A DNA stretch of 64,000 nucleotides from Achatina immaculata (Eukaryota; Mollusca; Gastropoda; Stylommatophora; Achatinidae), in contig CM019716.1 of assembly GCA_009760885.1 (NCBI GenBank), positions 5,990,438-6,054,437 of the forward strand, in the 5' to 3' direction. The stretch's first letter is position 1. Each line of letters begins with the position of its first letter. Positions 46,993 through 56,458 of the stretch are shown here, in pieces. Made by a program: the position numbers and the translations under genes. The notes beneath the pieces were generated by a model. It was not told where the DNA came from and did no database searches. It worked only from the letters and a program-made list of their open reading frames with translations.

Positions 46993-47345
46993 ATATCATA
47001 CTCGGTATCAAGTGGAACGAATTCAAGAACAATGCAGAGATAAGACAGATGACTGAACAACAACCAGTCTCATGGGTGATCAGGAAAAGGAGATGGACAT
47101 ATGTTGGTCACGTGATGAGAAGAAAGGATCAGATAATCCCAAAACAAGCTATCAAGTGGAACACAACAGGCCGAAGAAAAAGAGGCAGACTGTGTGAAAC
47201 TCTGAAGAGGACATTGTTAAGAGAGGCCAAATTAACAGGCATAAAATCCCTTGATGAGGTTGAAAGACTCGCCAAAGACAGGAAAAATTTGGCGAACTAC
47301 CTTGCGAGCCCTGTGTGACGTTTAACGGCACGGGAAGCATACAAG
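46993..47345 (+). mobile_element. LINE ORF2 C-terminus, third family
   Basis: In-frame from about 46993 (KWNEFKNNAEIRQ) through the stop at 47316-47318: RKRRWTYVGHVMRRKD, QAIKWNTTGRRKRGRL, and a KDRKNLANYL ending. This is the usual GH-, GR-RGR- and DR- order of LINE C-termini. A short untranslated end ACGGCACGGGAAGCATACAA and an AAGATATAAGATAAG tail follow. The last part (from 47291) is included in the duplication that copies the GPCR gene. Confidence 0.85.
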
Positions 47346-47475
47346 ATATAAGATAAGATGTAGAATATCTGGAATAAAGAGAAAGTTGTATGATAAAGGG
47401 CAGAATGTCAGACGGGCTTCCGTGCCCAATTCTTCGCCCTTTGCAAATAATGCTCACTCAGTCAATCAGTCGAGA

Positions 47476-47545
47476 CGTCTGTCTGTCCATCTATCCGTCA
47501 GTCTGTCTGTCCATCTATCTGTTCGTCTGTCTGTCCCCCTGTTTG
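47476..47545. repeat. GTCT-rich microsatellite
   Basis: Interrupted (GTCT)n just 3' of the GPCR gene. Duplicated at about 50250-50315. Confidence 0.85.
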
Positions 47546-47620
47546 CCTCTTCTACAGCCCTTGTGTTTGTTAACCTATATTTATATATAGATAAGAGAAT
47601 ATATATATCAAATGTGCCCA

Positions 47621-49177
47621 CTATAGAGAAGTATTGTCTATGTTCTGGCGGACCTGGTTAGACAGTGACTCTCCCTGAGGCCTTGATTGACTGAGACTGC
47701 TCCCAGTGTTCAGGTTCTTCTTCTGAGCCTTCTCCTCCCCCAAGATATTCTTCTGCAAGTTCTTGAGGATAAGTGTGTCCCTCATTTTGAAAGCGTGGAC
47801 ACGTTCTAGAAGTAGCCACTGTTTTATGACCTTGCTGAACTGGACGTACATCAGGCCGTAAAGAAAAGGGTTGATGGCGTGATGGAGCTGATGCAGCCAG
47901 GATGTAGCGGTCAAGGTAGTCTCGGGCAGGCACCAGCAGCGGGCCTGGAGTGTACTGACCGCAGCGTGCGGGAGCCAGCAGATGACAACAGCGCTAAACA
48001 TCAAGGACAGACAAATGACGGTGCTCTTGTCTTGTTTCACCAGAATGTCTTGGACCATGTCTTCATTGTGGGCCCGCGGGGCCAGATTAGCCACGGGGTT
48101 GGGAGGTTGGTTCTGGTTGATGCTAAAGGCCGACGAGCAGCCGGACCACTTTCTGCCCACGTACCGGCATGCTCCTCCGATGTTTCCTTCCGGCATTGAC
48201 ACCCTCCGTCCGCTGGATGTTCTTCCTTGGATTATTGGTGAGATGGCGGGCAGAGAACTATGGCGTCTCTCACCACGGCCCGCAACGGCTAAGTGTTTAT
48301 TTATTAACTTCATATCCGAGTTTCTCAATAAAGATTCTTTGTTTGCCTCATTCTCCCCTCCCATCATGCAACTTTCAGGAAGTTCGAGCGCCGGTTTCTT
48401 CAAGGTCATAAAATATGTGTCAGTGACGCTAGTAGACCGCTGGACCTCTACGCTCTTTCTCAATTTCATTTTGAAATACAAAGTGACATCGAATGTTAAC
48501 ATTGCCACTAAAGGTAGGATGTAGAAGAGAATGGTTGAAATAATAGATAACAGAACATTTGAGTGGTATATCTCGGGACAAACAACAGAATGATGAATTG
48601 TTGAGTTTTGTACTTGACTAGAATTTCTAGCAAACATTTTAGCAGTAGCACTTGAATATGTTGATGGGGAAACTGAGTAATACGTTCGTGGTATGACATT
48701 ATTCCACCAGTAATGGGGAATTGTGAATATGGAGAAACTGATGAACCATACAGAAATGATAGCAGCGATGGTCATATATTTGATTGACTTCTTCTTATAA
48801 GATACCGGGTAATGTATGGTATGCCATTTGTCCCAAGTGATGAGAAAAATGCTGAGAAATGAAACGTAGGATACGGACTGATTGATGATTTGGTAAACCT
48901 TACACCCACAGCCGATATCCCAGGACAGGTGTAGATCCTTGGTGAGTTTGTAGGGCATGGAGAGTCCAACAAGGAAGTCAGAAAGTGCCAGGCTTAGAAA
49001 GTACAAGTTCTTGCATCTCCTCAAACCACGTCTGCACAAGAACATGGCAAGAACTGCACCGTTTGCAGAAATCGTGGTCACACTAATGGCGACCATGAGT
49101 ACGCTGCTTGCCAGAATCTCAAAGTATCCACGCTGTTCTCTAGTATCAAATATGTTCCCGCTATTCGTCTCAGCCAT
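47621..49177 (-). CDS. Class A (rhodopsin-like) G-protein-coupled receptor
   Basis: 518 residues in one exon. An in-frame TAG at 49220-49222 lies upstream, so the ATG at 49177 is the first Met. The class A landmarks occur in order: TM1 (about 21-48) with N39; TM2 with LALSD, D67; C92 at the top of TM3; TM3 (93-115); W144 in TM4; an extracellular loop 2 with C200 and glycosylation sites N185-SS and N191-ST; P222 in TM5; a long third cytoplasmic loop (about 236-382) rich in Ser and Lys; TM6 with CWLP (400-403); TM7 with NPFLY (436-440). The general build, with a long third loop and CWLP, is that of biogenic-amine or muscarinic-like receptors. But position 3.32 is N99, not Asp, and DRY is D116-K117-W118. 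The ligand cannot be assigned; an orphan amine-like receptor is the best guess. It signals at the plasma membrane by family analogy. No start-site signals were identified. Confidence 0.9.
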   Translation of the reverse strand: MAETNSGNIFDTREQRGYFEILASSVLMVAISVTTISANGAVLAMFLCRRGLRRCKNLYFLSLALSDFLVGLSMPYKLTKDLHLSWDIGCGCKVYQIINQSVSYVSFLSIFLITWDKWHTIHYPVSYKKKSIKYMTIAAIISVWFISFSIFTIPHYWWNNVIPRTYYSVSPSTYSSATAKMFARNSSQVQNSTIHHSVVCPEIYHSNVLLSIISTILFYILPLVAMLTFDVTLYFKMKLRKSVEVQRSTSVTDTYFMTLKKPALELPESCMMGGENEANKESLLRNSDMKLINKHLAVAGRGERRHSSLPAISPIIQGRTSSGRRVSMPEGNIGGACRYVGRKWSGCSSAFSINQNQPPNPVANLAPRAHNEDMVQDILVKQDKSTVICLSLMFSAVVICWLPHAAVSTLQARCWCLPETTLTATSWLHQLHHAINPFLYGLMYVQFSKVIKQWLLLERVHAFKMRDTLILKNLQKNILGEEKAQKKNLNTGSSLSQSRPQGESLSNQVRQNIDNTSL

Positions 49178-49222
49178 TTCACATGCCCTCTTGAACCATG
49201 CATAGGTCCCTTTACTCGTCTA

Positions 49223-49420
49223 AATATCTGTAGTTATAGCCCTTGCTTTGGAAAACGCAGATGCCAGCAGTAGAAATATCCAGTTTTATAACGGAGTGAA
49301 ATGAAAATGCTGACTAAAATGCCGCACTAGGGGTTGACATGGCTTTGTTAGAGATGCTATTATATGAGTACGTCTGAAATGTTTGTCCGTCATTTTTCAA
49401 GTGAGCTCCTGATAGAAGTC
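49223..49420. other. 5' flank of the GPCR gene
   Basis: About 200 bp between the GPCR start and the 40 bp array. No clear TATA box or initiator was recognised on the minus strand. Confidence 0.35.
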
Positions 49421-50066
49421 TATTATAGTGCTACAGTCTGTAAGGGAGGCGGGGTTAGTTTGTTATAGTGCTACAGTCTGTAAGGCAGGCGGGGTTAGTT
49501 TGTTATAGTGCTACTGTCTGTAAGGGAGGCGGGGTTAGATTGTTATAGTGCTACAGTCTGTAAGGGAGGCGGGGTTAGTTTGTTATAGTGCTACAGTCTG
49601 TAAGGGAGGCGGGGTTAGTTTGTTATAGTGCTACAGTCTGTAAGGGAGGCGGGGTTAGTTTGTTATAGTGCTACAGTCTGTAAGGCAGGCGGGGTCAGTT
49701 TGTTATGGTGCTACAGTCTGTAAGGCAGGCGGGGTCAGTTTGTTATGGTGCTACAGTCTGTAAGGGAGGCGGGGTTAGTTTGTTATGGTGCTACAGTCTG
49801 TAAGGGAGGCGGGGTTAGTTTGTTATGGTGCTACAGTCTGTAAGGGAGGCGGGGTTAGTTTGTTATGGTGCTACAGTCTGTAAGGGAGGCGGGGTCAGTT
49901 TGTTATAGTGCTACAGTCTGTAAGGGAGGCGGGGTCAGTTTGTTATGGTGCTACAGTCTGTAAGGGAGGCGGGGTCAGTTTGTTATGGTGCTTCAGTCTG
50001 TAAGGGAGGCGGGGTTAGTTTGTTATGGTGCTACAGTCTGTAAGGGAGGCGGGGTCAGTTTGTTAT
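49421..50066. repeat. 40 bp minisatellite, about 16 copies
   Basis: CTACAGTCTGTAAGGGAGGC plus GGGGTTAGTTTGTTATAGTG, period exactly 40 bp, with T/C and A/G variant positions. It lies 5' of the GPCR gene and ends at the duplication joint. Confidence 0.96.
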
Positions 50067-52845
50067 GGCGAACTACCTTGCGAGCCCTGTGTGACGTTTA
50101 ACGGCACGGGAAGCATACAAGATATAAGATAATGTAGAATATCTGGAATAAAGAGAAAGTTGTATGATAAAGGGCAGAATGTCAGACGGGCTTCCGTGCC
50201 CAATTCTTCGCCCTTTGCAAATAATGCTCACTCAGTCAATCAGTCGAGACGTCTGTCTGTCCATCTATCCGTCAGTCTGTCTGTCCATCTATCTGTTCGT
50301 CTGTCTGTCCCCCTGTTTGCCTCTTCTACAGCCCTTGTGTTTGTTAACCTATATTTATATATAGATAAGAGAATATATATATCAAATGTGCCCACTATAG
50401 AGAAGTATTGTCTATGTTCTGGCGGACCTGGTTAGACAGTGACTCTCCCTGAGGCCTTGATTGACTGAGACTGCTCCCAGTGTTCAGGTTCTTCTTCTGA
50501 GCCTTCTCCTCCCCCAAGATATTCTTCTGCAAGTTCTTGAGGATAAGTGTGTCCCTCATTTTGAAAGCGTGGACACGTTCTAGAAGTAGCCACTGTTTTA
50601 TGACCTTGCTGAACTGGACGTACATCAGGCCGTAAAGAAAAGGGTTGATGGCGTGATGGAGCTGATGCAGCCAGGATGTAGCGGTCAAGGTAGTCTCGGG
50701 CAGGCACCAGCAGCGGGCCTGGAGTGTACTGACCGCAGCGTGCGGGAGCCAGCAGATGACAACAGCGCTAAACATCAAGGACAGACAAATGACGGTGCTC
50801 TTGTCTTGTTTCACCAGAATGTCTTGGACCATGTCTTCATTGTGGGCCCGCGGGGCCAGATTAGCCACGGGGTTGGGAGGTTGGTTCTGGTTGATGCTAA
50901 AGGCCGACGAGGCCGGACCACTTTCTGCCCACGTACCGGCATGCTCCTCCGATGTTTCCTTCCGGCATTGACACCCTCCGTCCGCTGGATGTTCTTCCTT
51001 GGATTATTGGTGAGATGGCGGGCAGAGAACTATGGCGTCTCTCACCACGGCCCGCAACGGCTAAGTGTTTATTTATTAACTTCATATCCGAGTTTCTCAA
51101 TAAAGATTCTTTGTTTGCCTCATTCTCCCCTCCCATCATGCAACTTTCAGGAAGTTCGAGCGCCGGTTTCTTCAAGGTCATAAAATATGTGTCAGTGACG
51201 CTAGTAGACCGCTGGACCTCTACGCTCTTTCTCAATTTCATTTTGAAATACAAAGTGACATCGAATGTTAACATTGCCACTAAAGGTAGGATGTAGAAGA
51301 GAATGGTTGAAATAATAGATAACAGAACATTTGAGTGGTATATCTCGGGACAAACAACAGAATGATGAATTGTTGAGTTTTGTACTTGACTAGAATTTCT
51401 AGCAAACATTTTAGCAGTAGCACTTGAATATGTTGATGGGGAAACTGAGTAATACGTTCGTGGTATGACATTATTCCACCAGTAATGGGGAATTGTGAAT
51501 ATGGAGAAACTGATGAACCATACAGAAATGATAGCAGCGATGGTCATATATTTGATTGACTTCTTCTTATAAGATACCGGGTAATGTATGGTATGCCATT
51601 TGTCCCAAGTGATGAGAAAAATGCTGAGAAATGAAACGTAGGATACGGACTGATTGATGATTTGGTAAACCTTACACCCACAGCCGATATCCCAGGACAG
51701 GTGTAGATCCTTGGTGAGTTTGTAGGGCATGGAGAGTCCAACAAGGAAGTCAGAAAGTGCCAGGCTTAGAAAGTACAAGTTCTTGCATCTCCTCAAACCA
51801 CGTCTGCACAAGAACATGGCAAGAACTGCACCGTTTGCAGAAATCGTGGTCACACTAATGGCGACCATGAGTACGCTGCTTGCCAGAATCTCAAAGTATC
51901 CACGCTGTTCTCTAGTATCAAATATGTTCCCGCTATTCGTCTCAGCCATTTCACATGCCCTCTTGAACCATGCATAGGTCCCTTTACTCGTCTAAATATC
52001 TGTAGTTATAGCCCTTGCTTTGGAAAACGCAGATGCCAGCAGTAGAAATATCCAGTTTTATAACGGAGTGAAATGAAAATGCTGACTAAAATGCCGCACT
52101 AGGGGTTGACATGGCTTTGTTAGAGATGCTATTATTATATGAGTACGTCTGAAATGTTTGTCCGTCATTTTTCAAGTGAGCTCCTGATAGAAGTCTATTA
52201 TAGTGCTACAGTCTGTAAGGGAGGCGGGGTTAGTTTGTTATAGTGCTACAGTCTGTAAGGCAGGCGGGGTTAGTTTGTTATAGTGCTACTGTCTGTAAGG
52301 GAGGCGGGGTTAGATTGTTATAGTGCTACAGTCTGTAAGGGAGGCGGGGTTAGTTTGTTATAGTGCTACAGTCTGTAAGGGAGGCGGGGTTAGTTTGTTA
52401 TAGTGCTACAGTCTGTAAGGGAGGCGGGGTTAGTTTGTTATAGTGCTACAGTCTGTAAGGCAGGCGGGGTCAGTTTGTTATGGTGCTACAGTCTGTAAGG
52501 CAGGCGGGGTCAGTTTGTTATGGTGCTACAGTCTGTAAGGGAGGCGGGGTTAGTTTGTTATGGTGCTACAGTCTGTAAGGGAGGCGGGGTTAGTTTGTTA
52601 TGGTGCTACAGTCTGTAAGGGAGGCGGGGTTAGTTTGTTATGGTGCTACAGTCTGTAAGGGAGGCGGGGTCAGTTTGTTATAGTGCTACAGTCTGTAAGG
52701 GAGGCGGGGTCAGTTTGTTATGGTGCTACAGTCTGTAAGGGAGGCGGGGTCAGTTTGTTATGGTGCTTCAGTCTGTAAGGGAGGCGGGGTTAGTTTGTTA
52801 TGGTGCTACAGTCTGTAAGGGAGGCGGGGTCAGTTTGTTATGGTG
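50067..52845. repeat. Direct duplication D, unit 2
   Basis: Copies 47291-50066, then continues into a longer 40 bp array. See the unit 1 entry for differences. Confidence 0.95.
50395..51949 (-). pseudogene. GPCR second copy, frameshifted
   Basis: Same protein as the gene at 47621-49177 for residues 1-346. A 2 bp deletion at 50911/50912 (GAGCAGCC becomes GAGGCC on the plus strand) then changes the frame, and translation stops after LVGL at residue 350. The remainder, including TM6 and TM7, stays open from 50868 to 50395 but is out of frame. As it stands the product would lack the last two membrane segments and could not be a normal receptor. It may be a recent pseudogene, a second allele misassembled in tandem, or a sequencing error. 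Confidence 0.85.
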
Positions 52846-53490
52846 CTACAGTCTGTAAGGGAGGCGGGGTCAGTTTGTTATGGTGCTACAGTCTGTAAGG
52901 GAGGCGGGGTCAGTTTGTTATGGTGCTACAGTCTGTAAGGGAGGCGGGGTCAGTTTGTTATGGTGCTACAGTCTGTAAGGGAGGCGGGGTCAGTTTGTTA
53001 TGGTGCTACAGTCTGTAAGGGAGGCGGGGTCAGTTTGTTATGGTGCTACAGTCTGTAAGGGAGGCGGGGTTAGTTTGTTATGGTGCTACAGTCTGTAAGG
53101 GAGGCGGGGTTAGTTTGTTATGGTGCTACAGTCTGTAAGGGAGGCGGGGTTAGTTTGTTATGGTGCTACAGTCTGTAAGGGAGGCGGGGTCAGTTTGTTA
53201 TGGTGCTACAGTCTGTAAGGGAGGCGGGGTCAGTTTGTATGGTGCTACACTCTGTAAGGGAGGCGGGGTTAGTTTGTTATGGTGCTACAGTCTGTAAGGG
53301 AGGCGGGGTTAGTTTGTTATGGTGCTACAGTCTGTAAGGGAGGCGGGGTCAGTTTGTTATGTTGCTACAGCCTGTAAGGGAGGCGGGGTTAGTTTGTTAT
53401 GGTGCTACAGTCTGTAAGGGAGGCGGGGTTAGTTTGTTATGTTGCTACAGCCTGTAAGGGAGGCGGGGTTAGTTTGTTATGGTGCTACAG
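52196..53490. repeat. 40 bp minisatellite, about 32 copies
   Basis: Same unit as at 49421-50066; about twice as long. One unit near 53237 is 39 bp. The first 16 units repeat the variant pattern of the shorter array. Confidence 0.96.
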
Positions 53491-53629
53491 CCTATCGGGG
53501 AGATCGAGGGAGTCTGGTTCAACACGATGGGCGAGATTCGTCTTGAAATCCACAGCATGTGGAAAAGAAATCCACCGTTAATCCTCCACATCCAGAAACT
53601 TTACTACCACTGGTTCCTCCCATAACATC
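53491..53629. other. No recognisable feature
   Basis: Spacer between the 40 bp array and duplication E. Confidence 0.35.
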
Positions 53630-53770
53630 AAGTTCACTGAAACAGTTGAATCTCTACAGTAAACATCCGCTTCTTCTAACGTCAAGTTCACTGAAACAGT
53701 TGAATCTTTCCAGCAAAAGTCTGCTTCTAGTAGCATCGAGTCCACTGAAATAGTGGATTTCTGCATTAAC
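53630..53770. repeat. 54 bp repeat, 3 copies
   Basis: AAGTTCACTGAAACAGTTGA starts units at 53630 and 53684, and a diverged third at 53738. Repeated at about 55025-55165 by duplication E. Confidence 0.85.
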
Positions 53771-54199
53771 ATTTGTTAGTCAAAAAACCCATCTTGACAG
53801 TTCAGATAAATATCACTCATCTTGACAGTTCAGATAAACATCACTGCCTTGTGCCTTCAACGTCTTAATCTGTCTCATAAAACTCCCTATACCCGTGATC
53901 CCTTAATCCTATACACAAAAAAAGGCATTTGTGAAGGTTTTTGTGAACTTGAACACTTTAAAATGCAAAATATTGACAACCAGGAAGTGTAGTCGCTGCA
54001 AGTGATATGTACCAGTCATCATTTCTGTAGCTCCATGATTCGGTAGAGAATCTACCACTTTCAGGTGTGACACAACTTTCACAGGATGAAGTGATGTTGA
54101 GTGACGTGTCCAGATTCTTGACCATGTCTGAGCTCAGTGACTTGAGGAGCTGGGAAAGAGAGCGAATTATGTTGAGACGAGTTGGTTTGCTAGTAAAAA

Positions 54200-54880
54200 T
54201 CTTAACAAAATCTGTTACTTTAACATACTTTATGTGTCTGCAGGTGGTATCTGTTACTTCAACATACTTTATGTGCCTGTAGGTGGTGTCTGTTACTTCA
54301 ACATACTTTATGTGCCTGTAGGTGGTGTCTGTTACTTTAACATACTTTATGTGCCTATAGGTGGTGTCTGTTACTTTAACATACTTTATGTGTCTATAGG
54401 TGGTGTCTGTTACTTTAACATACTTTATGTGCCTATAGGTGGTGTCTGTTACTTAAACATACTTTATGTGCCTATAGGTGATGTCTGTTACTTTAACATA
54501 ATTTATGTGCCTGTAGGTGGTGTCTGTTACTTTAACATAATTTATGTGCCTGTAGGTGGTGTCTGTTACTTTAACATAATTTATGTGCCTGTAGGTGGTG
54601 TCTGTTACTTTAACATAATTTATGTGCCTGTAGGTGGTGTCTGTTACTTTAACATAATTTATGTGCCTGTAGGTGGTGTCTGTTACTTTAACATACTTTA
54701 TGTGTCTATAGGTGGTGTCTGTTACTTTAACATAATTTATGTGCCTGTAGGTGGTGTCTGTTACTTTAACATAATTTATGTGCCTGTAGGTGGTGTCTGT
54801 TACTTTAACATAATTTATGTGCCTGTAGGTGGTGTCTGTTACTTTAACATAATTTATGTGCCTGTAGGTGGTGTCATATT
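54200..54880. repeat. 39 bp minisatellite, about 17 copies
   Basis: GTGTCTGTTACTTTAACATA plus ATTTATGTGCCTGTAGGTG, period 39 bp. Divisible by 3, so both strands show long frames of 13-residue repeats (plus 220 codons; minus 180 codons). No start context, domain or codon signal supports a gene. Confidence 0.95.
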
Positions 54881-55006
54881 TTATGTGTATGTCTAAATTA
54901 GTCCAATATGTCTGCGATAGGGTGTGAAATAACAGCAGCGACAGAATAAGAGGTAACACAGACATAGACTGGGATATGTGAATGAGTTTATACAAGCATT
55001 CACCAT

Positions 55007-56401
55007 GGTTCCTCCCATAACATCAAGTTCACTGAAACAGTTGAATCTCTACAGTAAACATCCGCTTCTTCTAACGTCAAGTTCACTGAAACAGTTGAAT
55101 CTTTCCAGCAAAAGTCTGCTTCTAGTAGCATCGAGTCCACTGAAATAGTGGATTTCTGCATTAACATTTGTTAGTCAAAAAACCCATCTTGACAGTTCAG
55201 ATAAATATCACTCATCTTGACAGTTCAGATAAACATCACTGCCTTGTGCCTTCAACGTCTTAATCTGTCTCATAAAACTCCCTATACCCGTGATCCCTTA
55301 ATCCTATACACAAAAAAAGGCATTTGTGAAGGTTTTTGTGAACTTGAACACTTTAAAATGCAAAATATTGACAACCAGGAAGTGTAGTCGCTGCAAGTGA
55401 TATGTACCAGTCATCATTTCTGTAGCTCCATGATTCGGTAGAGAATCTACCACTTTCAGGTGTGACACAACTTTCACAGGATGAAGTGATGTTGAGTGAC
55501 GTGTCCAGATTCTTGACCATGTCTGAGCTCAGTGACTTGAGGAGCTGGGAAAGAGAGCGAATTATGTTGAGACGAGTTGGTTTGCTAGTAAAAATCTTAA
55601 CAAAATCTGTTACTTTAACATACTTTATGTGTCTGCAGGTGGTATCTGTTACTTCAACATACTTTATGTGCCTGTAGGTGGTGTCTGTTACTTCAACATA
55701 CTTTATGTGCCTGTAGGTGGTGTCTGTTACTTTAACATACTTTATGTGCCTATAGGTGGTGTCTGTTACTTTAACATACTTTATGTGTCTATAGGTGGTG
55801 TCTGTTACTTTAACATACTTTATGTGCCTATAGGTGGTGTCTGTTACTTAAACATACTTTATGTGCCTATAGGTGATGTCTGTTACTTTAACATAATTTA
55901 TGTGCCTGTAGGTGGTGTCTGTTACTTTAACATAATTTATGTGCCTGTAGGTGGTGTCTGTTACTTTAACATAATTTATGTGCCTGTAGGTGGTGTCTGT
56001 TACTTTAACATAATTTATGTGCCTGTAGGTGGTGTCTGTTACTTTAACATAATTTATGTGCCTGTAGGTGGTGTCTGTTACTTTAACATACTTTATGTGT
56101 CTATAGGTGATGTCTGTTACTTTAACATAATTTATGTGCCTGTAGGTGGTGTCTGTTACTTTAACATAATTTATGTGCCTGTAGGTGGTGTCTGTTACTT
56201 TAACATAATTTATGTGCCTGTAGGTGGTGTCTGTTACTTTAACATAATTTATGTGCCTGTAGGTGGTGTCATATTTTATGTGTATGTCTAAATTAGTCCA
56301 ATATGTCTGCGATAGGGTGTGAAATAACAGCAGCGACAGAATAAGAGGTAACACAGACATAGACTGGGATATGTGAATGAGTTTATACAAGCATTCACCA
56401 T
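55007..56401. repeat. Direct duplication E, unit 2
   Basis: Copies unit 1 with very few changes. One visible change is G to A at 56107 (54712 in unit 1), which alters one residue of the by-product frame. Confidence 0.95.
55595..56275. repeat. 39 bp minisatellite, duplicated copy
   Basis: Same as 54200-54880. Confidence 0.95.
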
Positions 56402-56458
56402 GTTTCTTGCCAGCTGGCACAAGTCTATGGTCAGGCATCCATATTTTGTGCAATTTTT

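Larger units (their letters stand above)
47291..50066. repeat. Direct duplication D, unit 1 (2,776 bp)
   Basis: Runs from the LINE 3' end through the GPCR gene to the end of the first 40 bp array. The same order restarts at 50067. The joint shares only TGG. Differences between units are small indels: 2 bp near 47357, 2 bp at 48138 and 3 bp near 49370. Confidence 0.95.
53612..55006. repeat. Direct duplication E, unit 1 (1,395 bp)
   Basis: Runs from GGTTCCTCCCATAACATC through a three-copy 54 bp repeat, unique sequence and a 39 bp array. Restarts at 55007. The joined ends share only TG. Confidence 0.95.

Noticed and set aside
47658..48524. Other frames over the GPCR gene (plus strand 47879-48524 and minus 47933-47658)
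   Set aside because: Shadow frames of the GPCR coding sequence, without domains.
54234..56453. Paired 220-codon plus and 180-201-codon minus frames as duplicated genes
   Set aside because: The 39 bp unit keeps both strands open. The peptides are perfect 13-residue repeats without other features.
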